A DNA stretch of 7,461 bases from Candidatus Woesebacteria bacterium (GCA_017993865.1 JAGOLU010000042.1:1-7461); one strand, 5' to 3'; shown: positions 1-5,658, numbered from the stretch's first letter. Notes: generated from the sequence alone by a model not told the origin. Program-made: numbers and translations.

Positions 1-379
1 CCTTCGTAATTTTATGAACGATCAGATATATAAGATATGGGGCAAACGACGAGATGAACACAAAGGGCAATCGTGCTAAAAACACGTTTTTAAGAGGTAT
101 TAATAACCAAAAAAGCGCCGAAAACCAGATGGAAATGAGAGGGTCATTGGGACTTATGCCTTCAAAACTTATGGGGAATATGTGGCCGAACAAATCTTTA
201 CCTGACTTAGCTAATGACCAGGCGGAAAACACGATATCACGCTCATCATGAACCATATATAGTTGGTCGAGAGCGACACAACGGAGCAGAAAATATGTCG
301 AGCTGAAAAATAAGAAAAAAATGGAGATTTTTTGTTTGGATGACAGGGCTTTAATGTTCCTTTTTATTTGCGTAAACAT
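1..379 (-). CDS. PMT/GT39-like membrane glycosyltransferase, N-terminal part (cut by window start)
   Basis: An open minus-strand frame of 126 codons starts at ATG 379-377 and runs off the window at base 1 with no stop. The protein begins with a short basic stretch, then a hydrophobic segment (about residues 18-37), then a loop with HDERD at 44-48 and the text SLAKSGKDLFGHIFP at 55-69. Two further hydrophobic segments follow (about 81-97 and 104-121), separated by ARLP. An acidic D-E pair after the first membrane segment, followed by a 'TGKD.YG...P' stretch and an 'RLP' before the next helix, is typical of dolichyl/polyprenyl-phosphate-sugar glycosyltransferases (PMT, GT39, ArnT relatives), which transfer sugars to proteins or lipids outside the membrane. 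Donor and acceptor cannot be told. The gene is divergent from ileS, with 91 nt between the two starts. No Shine-Dalgarno is visible; a TATAAT lies 7 nt before the ATG. Confidence 0.72.
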   Translation of the reverse strand, partial: MFTQIKRNIKALSSKQKISIFFLFFSSTYFLLRCVALDQLYMVHDERDIVFSAWSLAKSGKDLFGHIFPISFEGISPNDPLISIWFSALFWLLIPLKNVFLARLPFVFISSFAPYLIYLIVHKITK

Positions 380-386
380 TTCGATA

Positions 387-392
387 ATTATA
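387..392 (-). promoter_or_regulatory. -10 box for the glycosyltransferase gene
   Basis: On the minus strand TATAAT lies 7 nt upstream of the ATG at 379, so transcription would start at or next to the A of the start codon and give a leaderless mRNA. No good -35 box is visible at the normal spacing (the bases there read AACTGC), so the promoter call rests on the -10 hexamer and its position. Confidence 0.45.
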
Positions 393-432
393 CAACAATT
401 ACCCTATAAGCAGTTAGGTGCAAGAATATACC

Positions 433-461
433 TTGTTGTTGTCAAGAGGCCCTGGTAAAAT
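433..461 (+). promoter_or_regulatory. ileS promoter, giving a near-leaderless mRNA
   Basis: TTGTTG (433-438), a 17-nt spacer, then TAAAAT (456-461) preceded by TGg, an extended -10. Transcription should start near 468, only about 3 nt before the ATG at 471. There is no room for a Shine-Dalgarno and none is seen. The ATG at 464 is in another frame and stops after four codons. Confidence 0.6.
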
Positions 462-470
462 ACATGAACT

Positions 471-3389
471 ATGTCTGATAAACATATCCCTACTCAACCC
501 TTACCAAAAAAGCAAGCTGAAACAGCCCTAATTGTCTCGCAATACTTCAAGACCGAACAAGAAATAATTGAATACTGGAAGCAGAACAAGATTTTTGAGC
601 GGTCAGTTGAGGAGCGCCCCGCAGACAAACAGTGGAATTTCCTGGACGGGCCCCCATTCATCACCGGCTTGCCACACTACGGAACCTTACTCTCCAGCAT
701 TCCCAAAGACGTCTTCCCTCGATATAAGACAATGCAAGGTTATAGGGTTAGACGTGTCTGGGGTTGGGATTGCCATGGCCTTCCGGCTGAGAATAAAGTA
801 GAGAATGCTCTTGGGCTTAAATCCAAGCGTGAAATTGAGGAAAAAGTGGGGGTTAAGAAATTCATTGATGAGTGTAAGCTATATGTAAATGATGTCTCCA
901 GCGCTTGGGAATGGTATGTAGACCACGTGGGTAGGTGGGTTGATTTTAAAAACTCGTACCGCACTATGGATCGTGAGTATATGGAGTCTGTGATGTGGGT
1001 TTTTAAACAAATGTACGAAAAAGGTCATATTTATAAGGGTTTGCGCGTCTCACTTTTTTGTCCCCATTGCTCAACGCCCATATCAAATTTTGAGGTCGCG
1101 ATGGATGCCAATGAAAATTATAAAGAGATTACAGAGCCTGCCAATACGTATAAATATAAAGCAGTTGGTAAAGAGAACACCTACTTCCTCGCTTGGTCTA
1201 CCACGCCGTGGACCAAACTTACAACCACCGCGCTAGCGGTCAATCCTGATCTCACCTATGTGACGGTAGAATACAAGGGAGAAAAATATGTACTTGCTGA
1301 GCCAACCCTTGAAAAAGTTTTTGCCGCGAAAGGGGTCACACTCGAAGATATAAAAATACTAAGTACACAAACAGGGCAAAAGATGGTCGGTTCGCGATAC
1401 GAAGGACACTACGATTTCTATAAGCCGGAGAAGGATAAACAACTCCATGTTATTGTTGCAGACACATTTGTGACGGCCGACGAGGGGACCGGTATTGTGA
1501 CTCTTGCTCCCTATGGTGAAGAAGATTTAAAAGTAATGCAACGCGACAACATCCAAATCGTTCGAAATGTGAATGACGAAGGAAAACTCACTGCCGATAA
1601 TCCAAACGGGTGGGGTGGGGTTTACCTAACCAAAGTCAATGCACTGGTGAATGAAGATCTTTCAAAAAGAGGTTTAATGTTCCACGAAGACCCCAAACAT
1701 CTGCACACCATTGCCCACTGTTGGCGCTGTCACACTCGACTCTTTTATAACCCACAAGAGGCATGGTATGTAAATGTTCAGAATCTCAAAACCCTGATGG
1801 CGCAAACCAACGAAAAAGTAAATTGGTATCCTGGCCATTTCAAACACGGTAGATTTTTGAAAAGTATGGAAGGTGCTCCCGATTGGTGTATCTCGCGCAG
1901 CCGCTATTGGGGATCACCGGTGCCTGTGTGGGAGTGTGAATGTGGTGAACGATTTGTTCCTGGCTCAATCGCAGAGTTAGAAAAAGCATCTAGACGCACA
2001 ATTGATGAGCTCCACAAACCAGATATTGATGAGGTTACTGTGCCCTGTAACAAATGTGGTAAAGGAGCACATCGGGTTCCTGAAGTGCTCGATAGTTGGA
2101 TAGAAGCGGGCTCCGCCTCGTTTGCTGAGCGACATTTCCCGTTTGATACTGATGGCACCGAACTAAGTGCTAAGAGACAAAAAGAGTATCTTCAGAGCTT
2201 CTATCCACCAGATTTTATTAGTGAATACACCGGCCAGATTCGTGCGTGGTTCTATGTGCTGCATGTTATTGCAGCGGCGATATACGGCAAACCTGCATTC
2301 AAAAACGTGTTAGTAAACGGAGTAATTTTGGGTACTGATGGAAGGAAAATGAGTAAGAACTATAAAAACTATCCAGATCCCAAAGAAGTAATGGAGAAGT
2401 ACGGAGGAGATGCGCTCAGACTTTATCTCTTGGGCTCACCCATCACCAAAGCAGAAGATATATGCATTTCTGAACAAGAATATCGAGATCAACTGCGCAA
2501 ATTTATCATTCCGCTTCTCAACATCTGGAACTTTTATGAAACATATGCAAAGGTAGATGGATATCAAAGCTCAAATGCGACTATGCAGGAGGCGCCAAAA
2601 GAAATGCAGAATGTCTTAGATATATGGCTCGTTTCGCGGCTACATTCTACGATCAAGTCCATAACTGCATCGCTTGAAGAATATGACACGTCTACCACCG
2701 TTGCACAGATGATTGATTTTGTAAACGATTGGTCCAAGTGGCACGTACGTAGAAGCCGCGACAGAGTGGGGAATGGAGAGCTTACTGAAGATGCAAAAGC
2801 ATATTACGAAACAACAGCATACGTTTTCGAACGGTTCCTCCGCGCAATTGCCCCGATTGTGCCCTTCCACAGCGAATACTTGTACCGCAAACTTACCGGT
2901 GCTGAGTCTGTCCATTTGCAACCATGGCCAAAGGTAGATACAAAAGATATTCACTCCGAGCTTGAACAAAACACCGCCATTGCACGTCAAATCTGTGAGA
3001 TCGGGCATCAAATCCGAAAAACGAATGCCTGGAAAGTCCGAAAGCCACTTGCAAAGCTTGAGATCACGATTGATGCAGACTGCAGCAACATCAAAGATAA
3101 CACGTGGCAAACGGTGCTCGATGAACTGAATATCAAAAATATCGTAGTAAACGGTAGAATCCGATACCCTAACCCAGAAGTTGTGGTCACCGAACAAGAA
3201 TTACAGCACGAGGGAGATGTGCGCGATCTTGTTCGCACCATTCAAGGGATGCGGAAAGAAAAAAATATTGGGGTACATGAGCTGGTGAATATTCAAGTTC
3301 CCAAACAATTCGCGGGAGATATCGAATATATTAAGCGGAAAGTGAGAGCGGAGTCTGTAGAGGTGGGAGAGACACTACTGTTTGTATAA
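471..3389 (+). CDS. ileS: Isoleucyl-tRNA synthetase, type 2 (IleRS)
   Basis: Cytoplasmic class I synthetase that charges tRNA-Ile with isoleucine; 972 aa, slightly shorter than usual type 2 enzymes. The Rossmann-fold signature is DGPPFITGLPHYGT (59-72), where the canonical HIGH-type motif reads HYGT. The editing (CP1) domain has WSTTPWT (242-248) and GTGIVTLAP (339-347). Two cysteine pairs, C197/C200 and C417/C420, look like one split zinc site; C489/C491 and C526/C529 look like a second. WCISRSRYWG, DSWIEAGS and GQIRAWFY precede the KMSKS loop, which reads KMSKN (626-630). An anticodon-binding helical domain and the C-terminal extension typical of type 2 enzymes follow. Type 2 IleRS is found in archaea, eukaryotes and some bacteria and is often mupirocin-tolerant. 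Identity is secure; the three motif changes (HIGH, editing His, KMSKS) are unusual. It is transcribed alone from its own promoter and ends 46 nt before a terminator stem. Confidence 0.97.
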   Translation: MSDKHIPTQPLPKKQAETALIVSQYFKTEQEIIEYWKQNKIFERSVEERPADKQWNFLDGPPFITGLPHYGTLLSSIPKDVFPRYKTMQGYRVRRVWGWDCHGLPAENKVENALGLKSKREIEEKVGVKKFIDECKLYVNDVSSAWEWYVDHVGRWVDFKNSYRTMDREYMESVMWVFKQMYEKGHIYKGLRVSLFCPHCSTPISNFEVAMDANENYKEITEPANTYKYKAVGKENTYFLAWSTTPWTKLTTTALAVNPDLTYVTVEYKGEKYVLAEPTLEKVFAAKGVTLEDIKILSTQTGQKMVGSRYEGHYDFYKPEKDKQLHVIVADTFVTADEGTGIVTLAPYGEEDLKVMQRDNIQIVRNVNDEGKLTADNPNGWGGVYLTKVNALVNEDLSKRGLMFHEDPKHLHTIAHCWRCHTRLFYNPQEAWYVNVQNLKTLMAQTNEKVNWYPGHFKHGRFLKSMEGAPDWCISRSRYWGSPVPVWECECGERFVPGSIAELEKASRRTIDELHKPDIDEVTVPCNKCGKGAHRVPEVLDSWIEAGSASFAERHFPFDTDGTELSAKRQKEYLQSFYPPDFISEYTGQIRAWFYVLHVIAAAIYGKPAFKNVLVNGVILGTDGRKMSKNYKNYPDPKEVMEKYGGDALRLYLLGSPITKAEDICISEQEYRDQLRKFIIPLLNIWNFYETYAKVDGYQSSNATMQEAPKEMQNVLDIWLVSRLHSTIKSITASLEEYDTSTTVAQMIDFVNDWSKWHVRRSRDRVGNGELTEDAKAYYETTAYVFERFLRAIAPIVPFHSEYLYRKLTGAESVHLQPWPKVDTKDIHSELEQNTAIARQICEIGHQIRKTNAWKVRKPLAKLEITIDADCSNIKDNTWQTVLDELNIKNIVVNGRIRYPNPEVVVTEQELQHEGDVRDLVRTIQGMRKEKNIGVHELVNIQVPKQFAGDIEYIKRKVRAESVEVGETLLFV

Positions 3390-3395
3390 GATTGA

Positions 3396-3440
3396 CTATC
3401 CCTCTGCCCAAAAAGCTATGCTTTTTAAGAAAAGGGATAG
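3396..3440 (+). other. Nested inverted repeats competing with the ileS terminator stem
   Basis: CTATCCCT (3396-3403) is perfectly complementary to AGGGATAG (3433-3440). Nested inside is a second perfect hairpin, AAAAAGC (3410-3416), loop TAT, GCTTTTT (3420-3426). The bases GATAG (3436-3440) are shared with the 5' arm of the following terminator, so the two stems are mutually exclusive. Confidence 0.5.
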
Positions 3441-3468
3441 CGCGGAAACACAGCGCTATCGTTTTTTT
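3436..3468 (+). terminator. Intrinsic terminator of ileS, probably bidirectional
   Basis: GATAGCGC (3436-3443), a 9-nt loop and GCGCTATC (3453-3460) form a perfect 8-bp GC-rich stem, followed by G and seven T (3462-3468). It lies 46 nt after the ileS stop. Read on the minus strand the same stem sits just after the stop of the last cassette gene (3470-3468) and is followed by CCCTTTTCTT, so it may also end the convergent transcript, less efficiently. Confidence 0.85.
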
Positions 3469-3764
3469 CATGAGCCGCCTCCTTGGAGCTGCCTGAATTG
3501 TTTTGCAATCCTTTCCCAGGCATCTCCTTCGAAGGTACAGCCGACCCCAACTGCCAACGTAAAGGCTCCCAGTCGGTACTGGTAGCCCCGATTTGAGCCG
3601 CAAATGAATGCGATAGCAATCGGGGTAGCCTCCTCGCTGATAATCGTGGTCTTGGGGAGCGCATCGAGCATGTTCTGCGCCCCCCGCTGAAATTCCCGAT
3701 TCGTGTTAGATCTCTTCAGACTTTCACAGAACCGGGTTGCGTCTGTAGAGGTCATTACGCCCAT
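3468..3764 (-). CDS. Small protein of unknown function, third gene of a three-gene cassette
   Basis: 98 aa, start ATG at 3764-3762, stop TGA at 3470-3468 touching the T-tract of the terminator. I do not recognise the family. The N-terminal half is polar and basic (KRSNTNREFQRG, residues 17-28). The middle has short hydrophobic strand-like runs (TPIAIAFICGSN and LGAFTLAVGVGCTF) and the end is amphipathic (GDAWERIAKQFRQLQ) closing in GGGS. There is no signal peptide, no full membrane helix and no obvious catalytic motif, so a small cytoplasmic alpha/beta protein is the best description. Translation start is well supported: AGGAGGGG (3780-3773) ends 8 nt before the ATG and lies in the last codons of the preceding gene. 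The gap to that gene's stop is 2 nt, so the two are surely co-transcribed. Confidence 0.7.
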   Translation of the reverse strand: MGVMTSTDATRFCESLKRSNTNREFQRGAQNMLDALPKTTIISEEATPIAIAFICGSNRGYQYRLGAFTLAVGVGCTFEGDAWERIAKQFRQLQGGGS

Positions 3765-3766
3765 TT

Positions 3767-4018
3767 TTAATACCCCTCCTGGGCGTCTCTCAGCGCCTCC
3801 AAGCGGGAGGCGTGGTTTGCTTGCCGGGCTTGGAGGCGTTCTGCCTCGCGGAGGATCTGATCCTGCGCGAGCTCGTAACAGCGAGCCCGAATTGCTTGTG
3901 GGTTACTCTCGTACGCGGGGATGACGGGATAAGAGGGCTTAGTCCCCTGCTTTCCCATGATCTCCCACTTGTACCAAGCGACTAACTTCGCTTCCAGGTC
4001 CCAGCCTGAAGCGTTCAC
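3767..4018 (-). CDS. Small helical protein of unknown function, second gene of the cassette
   Basis: 83 aa, start GTG at 4018-4016, stop TAA at 3769-3767. I do not recognise the family. The N-terminal part has a tryptophan-rich helix (GWDLEAKLVAWYKWEIMG, residues 5-22), then a proline-containing linker (SYPVIPAYESNPQ). The C-terminal half, from about residue 42, is a long highly charged helix (RARCYELAQDQILREAERLQ and onward) that could form a coiled coil. No signal peptide or membrane segment is visible. The GTG overlaps the stop of the preceding gene by 4 nt (GTGA), and GAGGTG (4029-4024) is placed 5 nt before it, so translational coupling is likely. An 11-bp perfect inverted repeat (3794-3804 and 3828-3838) lies within the coding region. 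Confidence 0.68.
   Translation of the reverse strand: MNASGWDLEAKLVAWYKWEIMGKQGTKPSYPVIPAYESNPQAIRARCYELAQDQILREAERLQARQANHASRLEALRDAQEGY
3773..3780 (-). promoter_or_regulatory. Strong Shine-Dalgarno of the third cassette gene
   Basis: AGGAGGGG on the minus strand, 8 nt before ATG 3764, inside the end of the upstream gene. It is the best ribosome binding site in the window and contrasts with the neighbours, which have none. Confidence 0.8.
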
Positions 4019-4437
4019 CAGACCACCTCGACCATGTCGAAGTCGTCCATGAACTCAAGGTTAGCGCCCAGGTGGTAGATACCATCGTCAATCCTAGCCC
4101 ACCCGAAGGCGAACTCAAAATTACCTAATGCCGCCATCAGGGCTGTCAAGAAGGCTTCTCCGCCCTGTGTTGGGCGGTCAATCTGCGCCCGATGCATCCG
4201 TTTCAAGAGACGGCCGTTCTGCAGCTGGTAACCGTGGGCGATCTCGCCCTCGGTCAACAATCTCCGCAGGCGACCCTCGAAGTCTTCCCGAGATTCGCGG
4301 GATTGTTTTTCTGGTATGTCAGCCCGAAAAATCTGTGCTAAAGACATCATGTCCTCCATGTACTTGTGGTCGCAGGCGCATAGGCGTTCAGCCAGCGCAG
4401 CGACCAAATATGTTCGATAGTTTCGCTCCCCAGACAT
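4015..4437 (-). CDS. Protein of unknown function, first gene of the cassette
   Basis: 140 aa from ATG 4437-4435; the codon just before it is TGA, so the frame cannot extend further. I do not recognise the family. The protein is soluble and charged: an N-terminal amphipathic helix, a basic/acidic region (PEKQSRESREDFEGRLRRLL, residues 42-61), then EIAHGYQLQNGRLLKRMHRAQIDRP in the middle (no catalytic motif recognised) and an aromatic and acidic end (FEFAFGWARIDDG, then LEFMDDFDMVEVVW). The start is uncertain. No Shine-Dalgarno precedes 4437, but GGAGG (4357-4353) lies 5 nt before an in-frame ATG at 4347, which would give 110 aa and match the Shine-Dalgarno style of the next two genes. Codon choice before 4347 still looks coding, so the longer form is kept. 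The stop TGA overlaps the GTG of the next gene. The first clear promoter upstream on this strand is far away, at 4907-4935. Confidence 0.66.
   Translation of the reverse strand: MSGERNYRTYLVAALAERLCACDHKYMEDMMSLAQIFRADIPEKQSRESREDFEGRLRRLLTEGEIAHGYQLQNGRLLKRMHRAQIDRPTQGGEAFLTALMAALGNFEFAFGWARIDDGIYHLGANLEFMDDFDMVEVVW
4024..4029 (-). promoter_or_regulatory. Shine-Dalgarno that supports the GTG start of the second cassette gene
   Basis: GAGGTG on the minus strand ends 5 nt before the GTG at 4018. With the 4-nt GTGA overlap it decides the choice of this non-ATG start. Confidence 0.6.
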
Positions 4438-4690
4438 TCAGGAGCAACGGTGGCCGCCATTTGGCGGCTCCCGATCTTGGTGTATTCCGAACATTCAGCC
4501 TTGTTAGGCGTCTCTCCCTTCCTAGGGGGAAAGAGGGTTTGAATAACGGGATACCGAGATCTCCAGTCTGATACAGCGAGCAGCAAAGCTGCTTCAACTG
4601 TAGAGGAGATTGTATGTACAAAGGGTTGTCCGCACAATCTCACTCCACAGTTGAATATCGAAACTTGCGCAAAACAAATAATCTACTGTG
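4438..4690. other. Non-coding stretch between the cassette and the 6S-like RNA
   Basis: About 250 nt with no convincing gene. It holds three hairpins: GCCGCC/GGCGGC with a 4-nt loop (4453-4468), AGCAGC/GCTGCT with an AAA loop (4579-4593), and a long imperfect one at 4596-4652. A weak promoter-like pair on the minus strand (TTGAAG, 18 nt, TATCAG, about 4597-4568) could serve the cassette but is not convincing. Otherwise the stretch could be the 5' leader of a transcript from the promoter at 4907-4935. Confidence 0.5.
4596..4652. repeat. Long imperfect hairpin (17 paired bases, 20-nt loop)
   Basis: The 5' arm 4596-4613 (AACTGT, A, GAG, GAGATTGT) pairs with the 3' arm 4634-4652 (ACAATCTC, A, CTC, C, ACAGTT): 6 + 3 + 8 base pairs broken by one A/C mismatch and one bulged A. 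The loop can form a further ACAA/TTGT stem. On the plus strand the 5' arm contains AGGAG and the loop contains an ATG (4614) opening a 30-codon frame. No T-run follows on either strand, so this is not a terminator. Confidence 0.6.
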
Positions 4691-4900
4691 TTTCCGCGAT
4701 TTTTGAAAGAGCGATAATCTTCTTCGAGAATCCAAGCGTATTGGAAAAGAAAAAGAGCTATCACGTTCTTGGAAACAAGCAGATAATAGCGTTCACATTT
4801 GAGCGCTGACTATAGGCTTGTATATCCAAGAAGTTGGAAGAAAGAGATTTTTCCTCGGACTTTCTGGATAGAGCAAAACCTCGGAATTATTGTTTAGATA
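4690..4900 (-). ncRNA. Candidate 6S-like regulatory RNA (long rod with central bubble)
   Basis: No protein frame fits, but the minus strand downstream of a perfect promoter folds by hand into one rod. The closing stem pairs TTCCGaGGTTTTG (4886-4874) with CAAAAATCgCGGAA (4705-4692). A large bubble follows. An inner stem of AATCT (4849-4845) with AGATT (4720-4716) and CTTC (4840-4837) with GAAG (4725-4722) leads to an 8-bp stem, TTCTTGGA (4832-4825) with TCCAAGAA (4773-4766). Above it are CAAGC/GCTTG (4820-4816, 4780-4776), then ATAGT/ATTAT and AGCG/CGCT, and a small apical loop. The 3' side of the open region carries a side hairpin, TCCAA/TTGGA (4745-4741, 4735-4731). Length near 200 nt, closing stem, central bubble and 3'-side hairpin all match 6S RNA, which mimics an open promoter to hold RNA polymerase. 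This is a structural argument without conserved-sequence proof; another structured RNA is possible. The 3' end is approximate, since only a T-rich stretch (TTATTTGTTTT, 4681-4671) follows. Confidence 0.5.
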
Positions 4901-4906
4901 TGCAAG

Positions 4907-4935
4907 ATTATACACAAACCTATAGTATATGTCAA
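4907..4935 (-). promoter_or_regulatory. Perfect-consensus sigma70-type promoter for the 6S-like RNA
   Basis: On the minus strand TTGACA (4935-4930), a spacer of exactly 17 nt and TATAAT (4912-4907). This is the only full-consensus promoter in the window. Transcription should begin near 4900 and run away from rplU into the rod-folding sequence; the nearest minus-strand gene start is more than 450 nt downstream. Such strength suits an abundant stable RNA. Confidence 0.8.
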
Positions 4936-5009
4936 TACGTGCCGTTATGCGTAATTTAATACAGAATTGAATCCCTCATCGCTCCGCGAACTTGCGTGCA
5001 TCTGCGCTA

Positions 5010-5037
5010 TTGAAAAATAATCATCGTACGCTATAAT
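5010..5037 (+). promoter_or_regulatory. rplU-rpmA promoter, giving a leaderless mRNA
   Basis: TTGAAA (5010-5015), a 16-nt spacer and TATAAT (5032-5037). The predicted start site near 5044 is about 2 nt before the ATG at 5046, and no Shine-Dalgarno is present. It faces away from the minus-strand promoter at 4907-4935, with about 75 nt between them. Confidence 0.75.
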
Positions 5038-5045
5038 TACAGTTC

Positions 5046-5354
5046 ATGGCTACATACGCAGTTGTCAAAACCGGTGGAAAGCAATACATTGTCAAACCAA
5101 ACGATGAAATCGTGGTAGATAAGGTAGAGGGGAGTGTAGGTGACAAAATTGAAGTCCCAGCTCTTGCTACATTTACCGAAGAAGGCAAAGTTACTCTCGG
5201 AGCACCACAACTTGATAAGTCTGTATCTGCAGAGATTCTGGAATCAGGGAAAGGCACCAAGATTCGAGTCGCAAAATTCAAGGCAAAAGTTCGATATCGT
5301 AATGTGCGAGGCTTCCGCCCAACACTTACTAAGCTTAAAATCCTGTCAGTATAA
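5046..5354 (+). CDS. rplU: 50S ribosomal protein L21
   Basis: 102 aa, the normal L21 length. It opens with MATYAVVKTGGKQYIVKPND, matching the family's YAV..GGKQ..V start. The basic C-terminal part FKAKVRYRNVRGFRPTLTKL corresponds to the KF+.+..Y+...GHR..+T+ stretch that contacts 23S rRNA. L21 is a structural component of the large subunit, binding 23S rRNA domain I near L20. The ATG is chosen because it is the family start and lies directly behind the promoter. rpmA follows on the same strand after 58 nt, the usual rplU-rpmA arrangement. Confidence 0.96.
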   Translation: MATYAVVKTGGKQYIVKPNDEIVVDKVEGSVGDKIEVPALATFTEEGKVTLGAPQLDKSVSAEILESGKGTKIRVAKFKAKVRYRNVRGFRPTLTKLKILSV

Positions 5355-5371
5355 GTTAGACATCGGTCATT

Positions 5372-5401
5372 TCCGCCAAAGGCGGATCAGCCTTTGGCTG
5401 A
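5372..5401. repeat. Two back-to-back perfect mini-hairpins between rplU and rpmA
   Basis: TCCGCC-AAA-GGCGGA (5372-5386) is followed without a gap by TCAGCC-TTT-GGCTGA (5387-5401). The inner 9-mers GCCAAAGGC (5375-5383) and GCCTTTGGC (5390-5398) are also reverse complements, so the 30 nt can instead form one 9-bp hairpin with a 6-nt loop. No T-run follows, so it is not an ordinary terminator. A repetitive extragenic palindrome or an RNA processing/stability signal are the main alternatives. Confidence 0.75.
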
Positions 5402-5412
5402 GCATATAAAAT

Positions 5413-5658
5413 ATGGCACATACAAAAGCACAAAAAGCAGCAAAAGGAAACAGAGATTCATTCTCCAAACGGCTTGGAGTGAAGATCTATGGTGGTCAGG
5501 CTGTCAAGGCAGGAAACATCATCATCCGCCAACGAGGAACAAAGTTCACTCCTGGAGAGAATGTCTTGTGCGGAAATGACTACACGCTCATGGCACTCAA
5601 AGACGGTACCGTGAAATTCTACAAACGCCGAGACAAGCAATACGTGAGTGTTGTCTAA
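5413..5658 (+). CDS. rpmA: 50S ribosomal protein L27
   Basis: 81 aa, normal for L27. The family core is clear: RDSFSKRLGVKIYGGQAVKAG at 14-34, then IIRQRGTKFTPGENV, then YTLMALKDGTVKFYKRR. The flexible N-terminus (MAHTKAQKAAKGN) reaches the peptidyl transferase centre in ribosomes. It starts directly at MAH, without the cleaved extension known in some Firmicutes. No Shine-Dalgarno is seen before the ATG. It is probably co-transcribed with rplU through the double hairpin. No terminator follows; the next promoter begins 9 nt after the stop. Confidence 0.96.
   Translation: MAHTKAQKAAKGNRDSFSKRLGVKIYGGQAVKAGNIIIRQRGTKFTPGENVLCGNDYTLMALKDGTVKFYKRRDKQYVSVV

Noticed and set aside
54..251. 65-codon plus-strand frame
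   Set aside because: It lies antisense to the convincing PMT-like frame on the minus strand, has no promoter or ribosome site, and its translation looks like no protein family.
2640..3197. 185-codon minus-strand frame inside ileS
   Set aside because: It is a shadow of the ileS frame; the IleRS reading over the same bases is intact and family-like.
3794..3838. 11-bp inverted repeat in the second cassette gene
   Set aside because: It encodes ordinary Leu/Glu/Ala/Arg helix codons in both halves and is most likely a by-product of the repetitive helical protein.
4128..4571. 147-codon plus-strand frame opposite the cassette
   Set aside because: It is Arg/Pro/Ser-rich, typical of the complement of a GC-rich coding region; the minus-strand genes have coupling and Shine-Dalgarno support.
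4347..4643. 98-codon minus-strand frame overlapping the first cassette gene in another frame
   Set aside because: GTG start without a ribosome site, low-complexity translation, and an overlap with the better supported frame.
4850..4870. AGAAAGTCCGAGG on the minus strand, resembling the RNase P RNA motif GAGGAAAGTCC
   Set aside because: The order of the parts is wrong, no partner resembling the conserved ACAGAA region is found downstream, and the rod fold is only about 200 nt, too short for RNase P RNA.
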